Part shown: piece after piece, positions 9,018 through 19,061 of the stretch | Numbering within the stretch: position 1 is the stretch's first letter | How the letters are laid out: every line of letters begins with the position of its first letter | Assembly: GCF_008364795.1 (NCBI RefSeq) | Contig: NZ_VTTM01000010.1 | Coordinates: 62,001 to 126,000, forward strand | Direction of reading: 5' to 3' | Origin: Azospirillum oryzae | GTDB taxonomy: Bacteria > Pseudomonadota > Alphaproteobacteria > Azospirillales > Azospirillaceae | DNA: 64,000 bases | Notes under the pieces: generated by a model | The model's input: only the letters and a program-made list of their open reading frames with translations | What the model was told of the DNA's origin: nothing | The model's database searches: none | Program-made: the position numbers and the translations under genes

Positions 9018-10889
9018 ATGACCACCCAGAACGACTCCCCCGTCGAGGCCTTCAAGCGGTCCACCACCGCCACGGTGCGCGCCATGTCCCGGCGGGCGGA
9101 GGTGCAGGTGGGCTTTTCGTCCGATCCGCCGGGCCTGTCGGGCCAGCGGGTGCGGGTGCCGCTGCCGGCGCGCGACCTCAACCCTGTCGAGGTCGCCAAG
9201 CTGCGCGGGGCGGCCGATGCCGTGGCGCTGCGGCTGCGCTATCACGATGCAACCGTTCATGCCCACCGCATGCCGCTGGGCGATGCGGCGCGCCAGGCCT
9301 ACGACGCGTTGGAGCAGGCGCGCTGCGAGGCGCTGGGCAGCCGCGACATGGCCGGCGTCGCCCATAACCTGGAAGCGGCGCTGGAAGACCGCTACGCCCG
9401 CCAGGGCTTCGACCGCTTCGAGGACCGCGGGCAGGTGCCGCTGTCCGAAGCGTTGCGGCTGATGGCGCGCGAGGCGATGACCGGCGCCCCGCCGCCGCCC
9501 GCCGCCGCCCATGCCGTCGACCTCTGGCGCCCCTGGATCGAGGAGCGGCTGGGCCGGGACATGAAGGGGTTGGCCAACTATGCCGGCGACCAGGAGGCCT
9601 ACGCCAAGGCCGTCCGCCGCCTGCTGGCCGATCTCGACATGGAGGTCGGGCAGGAAGCCGACCAGGAAGAGGAGGAGGACCAGCAGACCCAGTCCTCCGA
9701 GGATGAGGAGTCGCCCCAGCACGGCCAGACCCGCGGCCAGGACGAGGACCAGTCCGACTCCGAATCCATGGCCTCGTCGGACATGCAGGATTCGTCGGAA
9801 GCGGGCGAGAGCGCCGAGGAGGGCGCCGGCGAGGAAGGCGACATGGAGATGGGCGAGGGCGAGGGGGCGGAAGAGCCCGCCGGCCCCGGCCAGCCCTGGC
9901 GCAACGACGTCAACCGCCGCAACGAGCCCGATCCCAACGCCTACAAGGCCTTCACCACCCAGTATGACGAGGTGGTCGACGCCGCCGACCTCTGCGACCC
10001 GGCGGAGCTGGAGCGGCTGCGCCACCTGCTGGACCAGCAGCTGCAGAATCTGCAGGGCGTGATCTCCAAGCTGGCGAACCGGCTGCAGCGCCGGCTGATG
10101 GCCAAGCAGCAGCGCTCCTGGAACTTCGATCTTGAGGAGGGCATCCTCGACGCCGCCCGGCTGGCCCGCGTCGTCGCCAACCCGGTGCTGCCGCTGTCCT
10201 TCAAGGCGGAGAAGGAGATGGATTTCCGCGACACGGTGGTGTCGCTGCTGATCGACAATTCCGGCTCGATGCGCGGTCGGCCGATCTCCATCGCCGCGAT
10301 GAGCGCCGACATCCTCGCCCGCACGCTGGAACGTTGCGCGGTGAAGGTGGAGGTGCTGGGCTTCACCACCCGCGCCTGGAAGGGCGGACAGGCGCGCGAG
10401 GCCTGGGTCGCCGCCGGCAAGCCGGCGCATCCCGGCCGCCTGAACGACCTGCGCCACATCGTCTACAAGGCGGCCGACATGCCATGGCGCCGGGCCCGCA
10501 AGAATCTGGGGCTGATGCTGCGCGAAGGCATCCTGAAGGAGAACATCGACGGCGAGGCGCTGCAATGGGCGCACAACCGGCTGCTCGGCCGGCCGGAACA
10601 GCGCCGCATCCTGATGGTGATCTCCGACGGCGCGCCGGTGGACGACTCAACCCTGTCGGTGAATGCCGGCAACTATCTGGAACGCCACCTGCGCCAGACC
10701 ATCGAGCAGATCGAAACCCGGTCGCCGGTGGAACTGGTGGCGATCGGCATCGGCCACGACGTGACCCGCTACTACCGCCGCGCCGTGACCATCGTCGATG
10801 CGGAGCAGCTGGGCGGCACGATGATGAACAAGCTGGCCGAACTGTTCGACGAGGACGACCGCCGCGGCGGCCGTCGCGGATGGCGTTGA
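9018..10889 (+). CDS. cobT: Aerobic cobaltochelatase subunit CobT
   Basis: VWA-domain partner of CobS; together they form the chaperone-like ring that drives CobN. 623 residues. Residues about 205-300 are a very acidic Glu/Asp/Gln/Ser-rich linker typical of CobT and of the related magnesium chelatase D subunit. The C-terminal von Willebrand A domain carries the MIDAS sequence DNSGSM at 413-418, with Asp413, Ser415 and Ser417 as metal ligands. A strong hairpin follows the stop and separates it from the convergent cyclase gene. Confidence 0.96.
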   Translation: MTTQNDSPVEAFKRSTTATVRAMSRRAEVQVGFSSDPPGLSGQRVRVPLPARDLNPVEVAKLRGAADAVALRLRYHDATVHAHRMPLGDAARQAYDALEQARCEALGSRDMAGVAHNLEAALEDRYARQGFDRFEDRGQVPLSEALRLMAREAMTGAPPPPAAAHAVDLWRPWIEERLGRDMKGLANYAGDQEAYAKAVRRLLADLDMEVGQEADQEEEEDQQTQSSEDEESPQHGQTRGQDEDQSDSESMASSDMQDSSEAGESAEEGAGEEGDMEMGEGEGAEEPAGPGQPWRNDVNRRNEPDPNAYKAFTTQYDEVVDAADLCDPAELERLRHLLDQQLQNLQGVISKLANRLQRRLMAKQQRSWNFDLEEGILDAARLARVVANPVLPLSFKAEKEMDFRDTVVSLLIDNSGSMRGRPISIAAMSADILARTLERCAVKVEVLGFTTRAWKGGQAREAWVAAGKPAHPGRLNDLRHIVYKAADMPWRRARKNLGLMLREGILKENIDGEALQWAHNRLLGRPEQRRILMVISDGAPVDDSTLSVNAGNYLERHLRQTIEQIETRSPVELVAIGIGHDVTRYYRRAVTIVDAEQLGGTMMNKLAELFDEDDRRGGRRGWR

Positions 10890-10904
10890 GGTAAGGAAGC
10901 GGGC

Positions 10905-10950
10905 AGGGGTGTTTCCAGTTTTGTCAGTGACTTAGCTGGAAACACCACCT
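10905..10950. terminator. Bidirectional terminator between cobT and adenylate cyclase
   Basis: GGTGTTTCCAG (10908-10918) pairs perfectly with CTGGAAACACC (10936-10946) around a 17-base loop; AGG and CCT outside extend the stem past one bulged base. It sits in the 65-base gap between two convergent genes. T-runs are weak on both sides, so efficiency is uncertain. Confidence 0.65.
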
Positions 10951-10954
10951 CAAT

Positions 10955-12958
10955 TCAGGGCGTATCCTTACCTGCAAATGCCGGCTTTGCGCCTTCTCCG
11001 GTATCGGGAGAGGAAGGGAATGATATCGCCGGCGCCACCGGCTTCGCCACATCCTTCTTCTCCTCCTCCAGCACCAGACGCCAGAGTTCGGTCATGCCGG
11101 TGCGGCCGCGCAGCGACCGGCCGCCCTGGCGGACCAGCGGGACGGCGTCCTTGCCCTTGGCGGCGGTGACGCCGCTGGTCAGCACGATCACCTCGGCGTC
11201 GCCCTGGAGGGCGGCCGACAGCTCCTCGATGCGGGCGGCGACGTTCACGGTGTCGCCGACGATGGTGTAGTTGATCCGGCTGTCGGAGCCGATGTTGCCC
11301 ACCACCACCGGGCCGCTGTGCAGCCCGACGCGGACATGGATCGGCGCCCGGCCGGCGGTGACGCGGCGGCGGTTGTCGGCGCGGATGGCGTGATGGATCG
11401 CCAGCGCGGCGCGCAGCGCGCGGACGGCATGATCCTCCTGCGCTTCGGGTGCGCCCCAGAAGGCCATCAGGGAATCGCCGATGAACTTGTCCACCGTGCC
11501 GCCTTCCGCCTCGATGCAGGCGGCGAGCAGGGTGAAATGTTCGTTCAGCAGGGCGGCGGTGTCAGCGGCGGCCATATGCTCGGCCATGCGCGAGAAACCG
11601 CGGATGTCGGTGAACATCACCGTCACCTCGCGCTGCACGGAATCGAGTCCGCCCTCGGTCTCGCGCTGGCGCATCAGGCGCAGGACCAGCGCCTTCGGCA
11701 CATAGGTCTCGAACCAGCGCAGGCCGGCGATCATGGCGTTGAAGGCGGCGGCGGCGCGCGCCATCTCGCGCAGGCGGGAATCCGGCAGGTCGGGAATGGC
11801 GCGGAATTCGAAGGCGCGAACGCGGTCGGCGGCCTCGGCCAGCCGCGCCACCTGCCGGCTGATCCGCCGCCCGACCAGCAGCGCCACCCCGACCGACACC
11901 AGCAGGATGGCGAAGCCGACGGCGCCGGTGACGTAGAGCCGGCGGATCTCCACCCCCATCTCACCGTCGCGATAGCCGATGCCGATGATCCAGTCCTGCT
12001 GGCCGTACCCGGCCATCTTGCGGGTCAGAAACATGTATTCGCTGCCGAGAACGCGTACGCCGCGCGCCTCCACCCGCTTCTTAAGCGACTGGACCGGCAC
12101 GCCGCTGGACCACAGCGCCGCCAGCGCCGGGTCGTCGACCTGATCGATGCGCGGCAGCGGCGGACCGTCGAGCTTGCCGGAGAAATCGAAGGTCCGGCCG
12201 ACCAGCGCCGGATGGGCCAGCACATGGCTGTGGTCGTACAGCACGAAGGCGTTCAGCCCCTGTTCCACATACAGGACCTGCAGGAAGCGCGACAGATCGC
12301 CCAGCGAGACGCCGACCGCCACCTGCCCCAGATAGCGGCCGTCGCGCCGCACCGGCTGATAGAGGGTGACGAAGCTGTTCTGCGCCTCCTTCAGCCAGCG
12401 CGGGTCGGCCCAGCTGGCGGCGCTGCGGTTGGGGCCGTCCAGCACCTCCGGCGGGATGTCGCTGTCGCCCTGCATGTCGAAGGGCTCGGCCAGCAGTTCG
12501 CCGTTCAGCCGGCCGACGCGGACCCCAGTCAGGTCCGGGCGGATGAAGGCAAGGCCGGTAACGTCCGGCGCGCCGGCCAGCGCGCCGCGCAGCGTGTCGA
12601 TCATCGCCGTGGTGTCGCCGGCGCGCAGGTCGCCGCGCTCCACCAGCCCGGCGACGAAGCGCGCCATCTCCCGCGCGGGGTCGAGCTGGTGGCGGACCCG
12701 CACCTCCACCCCGGCCAGCGCCAGATCGGCCTTGTCGTTCAGCAGGGCGAAGGTGTTGGTGCTGGCGCTGACCAGACCCAGCACCAGAACGCTGGCGACC
12801 GCCGCCAGCATCAGGGAGCCGAACCCCGCAACCAGAACCGCGGCGATGGGCAGCCGCAGCCGCCGACGCCCGGCGGGCTTCGGCTTCTGCGCCGGCTTCG
12901 CAGCCTTTGCCGGAACGGCCGGTGCGATCGGGGCGCGTGCTGACGGGGTGTCGGACAT
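10955..12958 (-). CDS. Membrane class III adenylate cyclase with periplasmic sensor domain
   Basis: 667 residues. A Pro/Lys-rich cytoplasmic tail is followed by a membrane helix (about 37-65), a large periplasmic Cache-like sensor region (66-360), a second helix (361-383), a HAMP linker and a class III cyclase domain (about 455-635). Catalytic elements are intact: MFTDIRGFS with the first metal Asp, VDKFIGD with substrate Lys and second metal Asp, and VGDTVNVAARIE with substrate Asp, Asn and Arg. The Lys/Asp pair predicts ATP rather than GTP. The start at 12958 (MSDTPSARAP) is preferred to an upstream in-frame codon. The last 12 codons contain a GTAAGGATA repeat copy, so the tail may be repeat-derived. 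Confidence 0.9.
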   Translation of the reverse strand: MSDTPSARAPIAPAVPAKAAKPAQKPKPAGRRRLRLPIAAVLVAGFGSLMLAAVASVLVLGLVSASTNTFALLNDKADLALAGVEVRVRHQLDPAREMARFVAGLVERGDLRAGDTTAMIDTLRGALAGAPDVTGLAFIRPDLTGVRVGRLNGELLAEPFDMQGDSDIPPEVLDGPNRSAASWADPRWLKEAQNSFVTLYQPVRRDGRYLGQVAVGVSLGDLSRFLQVLYVEQGLNAFVLYDHSHVLAHPALVGRTFDFSGKLDGPPLPRIDQVDDPALAALWSSGVPVQSLKKRVEARGVRVLGSEYMFLTRKMAGYGQQDWIIGIGYRDGEMGVEIRRLYVTGAVGFAILLVSVGVALLVGRRISRQVARLAEAADRVRAFEFRAIPDLPDSRLREMARAAAAFNAMIAGLRWFETYVPKALVLRLMRQRETEGGLDSVQREVTVMFTDIRGFSRMAEHMAAADTAALLNEHFTLLAACIEAEGGTVDKFIGDSLMAFWGAPEAQEDHAVRALRAALAIHHAIRADNRRRVTAGRAPIHVRVGLHSGPVVVGNIGSDSRINYTIVGDTVNVAARIEELSAALQGDAEVIVLTSGVTAAKGKDAVPLVRQGGRSLRGRTGMTELWRLVLEEEKKDVAKPVAPAISFPSSPDTGEGAKPAFAGKDTP
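10963..10975. repeat. TATCCTTACCTGC element, copy 1
   Basis: TATCCTTACCTGC lies in the final codons of the adenylate cyclase gene. The same core recurs at 13007, 27203-27232, 27363 and 61160. Shared intergenic or gene-end position suggests a short dispersed repeat rather than coding constraint. Confidence 0.4.
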
Positions 12959-13006
12959 GCGCGGCAGCCTACCCGCCCGCCCGTCCGGCGGCAACCCGCC
13001 GGGCTG

Positions 13007-13015
13007 TATCCTTAC
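13007..13015. repeat. TATCCTTAC element, copy 2
   Basis: TATCCTTAC lies in the 95-base gap between the cyclase start (12958) and the M48 protease stop (13054). Same nine-base core as the copies at 10963, 27224 (reverse) and 61160 (reverse). Confidence 0.35.
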
Positions 13016-13053
13016 GCGGATTTCATGCGGCCACGCTCACGCCGGGAAAGGCG

Positions 13054-14520
13054 CTATTCGCCGACAATCACCTTCACCCGGTGGCCGGGCGGCAAGGGCG
13101 TTCCGGGCGGCAGGTCGTTGATGATCCGGAACAATTCCTCGGCGTAAGGTTCCTGCGGCATGCGGCGGACGAAGCCGGCGACGCTGTCGCCGGGCTGCAC
13201 CGTGGTCACCTGCACGCGGCGGGGGCGGTAGCGGGCGGCCTCCTCGGCGGTCAGGCGGTGGAAGCTGTTGGCCGCCGCCTGGAAATCGGCATCGAAACGC
13301 GCCAGCGCTCCGGCCGGCGCCAGGAAGGTGAAGCGGTACATCTTGCCATCCGGCGCGCGGATCGCCACCAGCCGGATGTCGGCACTGTCGCCATTGGACT
13401 CGCCGCGCGTGGTGGCGGTCGCCGCCGGCATGCCGCCGATGGTGATGCGCTGCAGGTTGGACAGATTGGCCCCCTTGCCCCAGACGCCGGTCAGGAAGGC
13501 GGCCGGGTCGGAGACGCCGGCGGCCGATCCGCCGTCGAAGGCCATGGCGGTGCCGTTCCGGCCCTTGGCGACCACCTGATCGGCGCCGTTCAGCAGCGCA
13601 TAGCCCTGCGGCACGGTGAAGGCGATGCCCAGCTGCGGGTGGGCGAAGGTCCGGCCGCGGACATAGCCGTTCTCCGGGCTGTCGCCATAGACCATGCCGT
13701 CGACCGCCGCCAGGTAAGGATCGCGCGGGCGGGCGCCGCCCTGCGGCAGGGCACGGGCGAGGTCGGCGGCGCGGCGCACCCGCTCCTCGGTCGCCGGATG
13801 GCTGGCGAAGAAGTCGAAGCCGCCCTCGCCCTTGTTGCCGGCGCGCAGCCCCTCATACTGGCTGTCGCGCCGCAGCGTCTCCAGGAAGGTCGCCATGGCG
13901 AAGGGGTCGTAACCGGTGCGCCGCAGGGTCTCGACGCCGAGCTGGTCGGCCTCCAGCTCCTGCTCGCGGGAATAGCTGGCGACCACGGCGGTGCCGCCCA
14001 GCCCGGCAAGCTGCGCCAGCGTGTCGTTGCCGAACACCAGCCCGACCCCGGCGGCGAGAATCCCGGCGATGGTCTGCCGGGTCTGGCGCTGGGCCGAATG
14101 GTGGGCGGTGACATGGCCGATCTCGTGCGCCAGCACGCCGGCCACCTCCGCCTCGTCCTCTGCCAGCGCCAGCAGGCCGCGGGTGACGTAGACATAGCCG
14201 CCGGGCAGGGCGAAGGCGTTGGTCACGTCGCTGTCCAGCACGGTGAAGGTCCAGGGCTCGCGCGCCAGCGCGGTGGTGGCGGCGAGCTTGCGGCCGAGCT
14301 GGTCGATGTAGCCCTGCAGCCTGGCATTGTTCACCGCCCCGCCGAACTGGGCCAGGATCTTCGGATGCTCCTGCGCGCCGAGCGCCGCCTCGTCGCCGCC
14401 CGACAGCACATTGTCGAGCAGCCCGGCCTGGGCGCTCGGGACCAGGACGGGGGTGGCGGCCAGCCAGAGCGCGGCGAGCGCGGTGCGGAACGGCTTGCGG
14501 AAGGGGGCGTGGGTCGGCAT
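13054..14520 (-). CDS. M48-family zinc metalloprotease with C-terminal LysM-like region
   Basis: 488 residues. A signal peptide (about 1-32) predicts export to the periplasm. The peptidase domain has HEIGH at 132-136 (two zinc His and the catalytic Glu) and ELEADQLG near 188-195 with the third ligand Glu190. The C-terminal segment QPGDSVAGFVRRM...NDLPPGTPLPPGHRVKVI looks like a degenerate LysM/SPOR-like envelope-binding tail. This organisation resembles BepA/YfgC-type proteases that maintain outer-membrane proteins, but without the usual TPR repeats. The start at 14520 gives the signal peptide; longer frames upstream run into the divergent nuclease gene. Confidence 0.9.
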   Translation of the reverse strand: MPTHAPFRKPFRTALAALWLAATPVLVPSAQAGLLDNVLSGGDEAALGAQEHPKILAQFGGAVNNARLQGYIDQLGRKLAATTALAREPWTFTVLDSDVTNAFALPGGYVYVTRGLLALAEDEAEVAGVLAHEIGHVTAHHSAQRQTRQTIAGILAAGVGLVFGNDTLAQLAGLGGTAVVASYSREQELEADQLGVETLRRTGYDPFAMATFLETLRRDSQYEGLRAGNKGEGGFDFFASHPATEERVRRAADLARALPQGGARPRDPYLAAVDGMVYGDSPENGYVRGRTFAHPQLGIAFTVPQGYALLNGADQVVAKGRNGTAMAFDGGSAAGVSDPAAFLTGVWGKGANLSNLQRITIGGMPAATATTRGESNGDSADIRLVAIRAPDGKMYRFTFLAPAGALARFDADFQAAANSFHRLTAEEAARYRPRRVQVTTVQPGDSVAGFVRRMPQEPYAEELFRIINDLPPGTPLPPGHRVKVIVGE

Positions 14521-14572
14521 ACCGGTCAGAACCCCGCCCGGCGGCGGATGTTCCGCAACGACGGCATTCCCG

Positions 14573-15469
14573 ATGCGACGTGTCACGCTCCCGCTTGTGT
14601 GCCTGCCGGTTCTGCTGCTGGGCTGGCTGCTGCTGGCCGCCGCCGCCTCGGCAGAGCCGCTGCGGGTCACCGCCGTTCTGGACGGCGATACGCTGGAGCT
14701 GGAGGACGGCCGACAGGTCCGGCTGGCGGGGATCGAGGCGGCAAAGCCGCCGCGCAGCGCCGGCTCCGGGGCCAATCCGGCCGACGGACGCGTCTGGCCG
14801 CTGGCGGAAGCGGCGACAAGGACGCTGAGCGATCTGGCGCTGGGCCGCCGCGTCCTGCTGCATGGGCCGGCGCCGGTCGACCGCCATGGCCGGCTGCTCG
14901 CCCATCTGGTGCGGGAGGATGGCCTGTGGCTGCAATCGGCGCTGCTGGTCCGTGGGATGGCGCGGGTCCACACCCGGCCCGACGCCCGCACCTATGCGGC
15001 GGAGATGCTGGCCGGCGAGGATACCGCACGCACCGCCGGGCGCGGGCTGTGGCGCAGCCGGGTCTATGCCGTGCGCGACGCCGCCGACGCGGACGAGCTT
15101 GCCCGCGACCGCGACAGCTTCCAGCTGCTGGAGGGGATGGTGCTGGCGGTGTCCAAGGGCGGCGGCGAGACCTGGCTGGATTTCGGCGCCGACTGGCGCA
15201 GCGACGTCACCGTCCATATCGGCCGCGCCGCGATGCGCGAGGTCACCCGCGCCGGCATCGATCCGCTATCCTACGAGGGCCGCCGCGTGCGCGTGCGCGG
15301 CTGGATCACGCTGCGCAATGGGCCGATGATCGAGATCACCCATCCCGAGCAGATCGAACGGCTGGAGCGGGAACCGGCCTCCGCCGCCCTGCGAAGCGGC
15401 AAGCCGGACGATGAAGATCCATGGGACGACCCATGGAATGAGGACGAAGCGGAGGACGACCCGGAATGA
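14573..15469 (+). CDS. Secreted staphylococcal-nuclease-like protein
   Basis: 298 residues. A signal peptide (1-27) is followed by an SNase/thermonuclease fold (about 29-160): VTAVLDGDTLEL with the metal-binding Asp pair, VRLAGIEA, the DRHGRLLAHL turn and GLWR. The substrate-binding IDxPE motif of true thermonucleases reads IEAAKP, so nuclease activity is uncertain. A second, beta-rich region (about 180-265) and a strongly acidic C-terminus (DDEDPWDDPWNEDE) follow. The start at 14573 gives a classic signal. Its stop overlaps the cytochrome start by four bases (ATGA), so the two genes are coupled and both products should be exported. Confidence 0.8.
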   Translation: MRRVTLPLVCLPVLLLGWLLLAAAASAEPLRVTAVLDGDTLELEDGRQVRLAGIEAAKPPRSAGSGANPADGRVWPLAEAATRTLSDLALGRRVLLHGPAPVDRHGRLLAHLVREDGLWLQSALLVRGMARVHTRPDARTYAAEMLAGEDTARTAGRGLWRSRVYAVRDAADADELARDRDSFQLLEGMVLAVSKGGGETWLDFGADWRSDVTVHIGRAAMREVTRAGIDPLSYEGRRVRVRGWITLRNGPMIEITHPEQIERLEREPASAALRSGKPDDEDPWDDPWNEDEAEDDPE

Positions 15470-16326
15470 TGAAGCCGTCGATTGCGCGTATGGGCGGGCG
15501 CCTGCTCGCCGCCTTGTTTCTTCTGTTTGGCGCCATGCCGATGCATGCGGCGCTGGCCGGCGGGCCGACATTGACGATCGCCGTCGCCGGGGCCGAGCGG
15601 GTTTTCGACCGCGACGCCCTGCTGGCCCGGCCCGACGCGGTGACCGTCGACATTCCCGCCGACATCTCCTATGGCCGGCCGATGAGCTATCGCGCCGTGC
15701 CGCTCGCCAGCCTGCTCGGCACCGGTGATTTCCCGCCCGGCGCCGTGCTGGAGGGGGTGGCGTCGGACGGCTTCACCGCACAGCTGCCGCCGGAGCTGTG
15801 CCTGCGCACCGGTCCCGACGGCGCCGTCGCCTTCCTGGCGGTGGAACCGGCCGACCGGCCCTGGCCCAACCTGCCGGGCAAGGAGGTGTCCGCCGGCCCC
15901 TTCTATCTGGTGTGGGTGCGGCCGGAGGCGTCGGGGGTGCGCAGCGAACAATGGCCCTACCAGCTGGCCCGCATCGTCGCCTCCGACGATCCGTTGCGGC
16001 GCTGGCCGCAGCTGGCGGTCGAGCCGGGGCTGGCCGCCGATTCGCCGATTCGCGCCGGGCAGGCGGTGTTCATCACCCAATGCATGGCCTGCCACACCCT
16101 GAACGGCGCCGGCAGCGCCACGATGGGTCCGGACCTGAACCGGCCGATGAACCCGACCGAATATCTCACGCCCGCCGGACTGAAAAGGCTGGTCCGCGAT
16201 CCCCGCTCCGTCAGGACATGGCCGGGCCAGCAGATGCCGGGCTTCGATCCGGCGATACTGAGCGATGCCGATCTGGACCGCGTCGTCGCCTATCTGGGGC
16301 ACATGGCGGGACGCAAGGCGCCCTGA
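15466..16326 (+). CDS. Exported c-type cytochrome with N-terminal beta domain
   Basis: 286 residues. A signal peptide covers about 1-31. Residues 33-165 form a beta-rich domain resembling the sulfite-oxidase/molybdopterin-enzyme fold (DRDALLARPDAVTVDIP, SYRAVPLASLL), lacking a cofactor cysteine in the expected place. A C-terminal cytochrome c domain follows with the haem-attachment motif CMACH at 206-210 and the likely axial Met257 in QQMPGF. It should be a periplasmic electron-transfer protein; partner unknown. It overlaps the upstream nuclease-like gene by four bases. A 15-base tandem repeat (AAAAGATGCCC twice, 16328-16353) follows the stop. Confidence 0.85.
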   Translation: MMKPSIARMGGRLLAALFLLFGAMPMHAALAGGPTLTIAVAGAERVFDRDALLARPDAVTVDIPADISYGRPMSYRAVPLASLLGTGDFPPGAVLEGVASDGFTAQLPPELCLRTGPDGAVAFLAVEPADRPWPNLPGKEVSAGPFYLVWVRPEASGVRSEQWPYQLARIVASDDPLRRWPQLAVEPGLAADSPIRAGQAVFITQCMACHTLNGAGSATMGPDLNRPMNPTEYLTPAGLKRLVRDPRSVRTWPGQQMPGFDPAILSDADLDRVVAYLGHMAGRKAP

Positions 16327-16327
16327 A

Positions 16328-16357
16328 AAAAGATGCCCGGAGAAAAGATGCCCTGGG
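16328..16357. repeat. 15-base tandem repeat after the cytochrome gene
   Basis: AAAAGATGCCC occurs at 16328-16338 and again at 16343-16353, giving a 15-base period in the 40-base gap between the convergent cytochrome and EI genes. Probably a local slippage duplication; no terminator-like stem is visible here. Confidence 0.4.
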
Positions 16358-16366
16358 GAGGGGGCG

Positions 16367-18227
<1,861 letters not shown>

Positions 18228-18238
<11 letters not shown>

Positions 18239-18530
18239 CGAACTTGCGGTTGATCAGGTCCAGGAGGGCGTCCATCGCCGCATCGGCCTGGGCGCCGCTG
18301 GCGCGCAGTTCCACACTGGTCCCCGGACCGGCGGCCAGCATCATCAGCCCCATGATCGATTCGCCGGACACCACGGAGTCGCCGCGGCGCACCGAGATCT
18401 CGGCATCGAAGGTGGCGACCAGCTTGACGAACTTGGCCGAGGCGCGCGCGTGCAGGCCGCGCTGGTTGGTGATGGTGGCGGTGCGGCGGATTTCACCGTC
18501 GGTCGGCGCCATGTCGTCGGGGTGGCTCAT
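18228..18530 (-). CDS. ptsH: HPr phosphocarrier protein
   Basis: 100 residues. Histidine phosphorylation site in TNQRGLHARASAKFVKL at His27, and the regulatory serine in SGESIMGLMMLAAGPG at Ser58, exactly 31 residues later as between His15 and Ser46 of model HPr. Both sites intact, plus hprK in the same gene cluster, indicates dual phosphorylation: by EI on His and by HPr kinase on Ser. The N-terminal extension of about 12 residues is unusual but minor. It lies between EIIA-Man and EI, 10 bases downstream of the former. Confidence 0.95.
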
Positions 18531-18540
18531 CGCGGGCGGT

Positions 18541-18939
18541 TCAGTCCGACAGGAGGGTGGAGGCGACGTTGATGTATTTCTGCCCGGCGTCGCGGGCGGC
18601 GATCACCGACTTGTCGAGCGGCTCGGTCTTGCGCACGCTGGCGAGCTTGATCAGCATCGGCAGGTTGACGCCGGCGATCACCTCCACCTTCGCCTTGTCC
18701 ATGATGGAGATGGCGAGGTTGGAGGGCGTGCCGCCAAACATGTCTGTCAGCACCACGACACCCGATCCGTCATCGACCTCCGCCACCGAATTCAGGATGT
18801 CCTGGCGGCGCTGTTCCATGTCGTCGTCCGGCCCGATGCACACGGCGCGCACCTGCTGCTGTTCGCCCACGACGTGGAACAGCGCGGCGATGAACTCCTC
18901 GGCGAGCCGCCCGTGGGTGACAAGAACCATACCGATCAT
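18541..18939 (-). CDS. PTS EIIA component, mannose family
   Basis: 132 residues, the size of a stand-alone EIIA-Man domain. His9 in MIGMVLVTHGRLAEEF is the phosphorylation site; TDMFGGTPSNLA and the GVNLPMLIKL segment are family hallmarks. No EIIB, EIIC or EIID gene is adjacent, so like other alphaproteobacterial copies (called PtsM or ManX) it is likely the output of a regulatory PTS. The start at 18939 is set by the family N-terminus; in-frame sequence upstream looks non-coding. About 120 bases separate it from rapZ. Confidence 0.94.
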   Translation of the reverse strand: MIGMVLVTHGRLAEEFIAALFHVVGEQQQVRAVCIGPDDDMEQRRQDILNSVAEVDDGSGVVVLTDMFGGTPSNLAISIMDKAKVEVIAGVNLPMLIKLASVRKTEPLDKSVIAARDAGQKYINVASTLLSD

Positions 18940-19061
18940 GGGACATCCTTCAAGGTTGGGTCCTCCCCGGAGACCTGCGCGCGGGCCGGTGCCGCAAGGC
19001 GCCTGTCCGCATCGCATCTGGATCGTTGGTTGGACGTATGGTCGTCAAGGCGCAATTTGCA

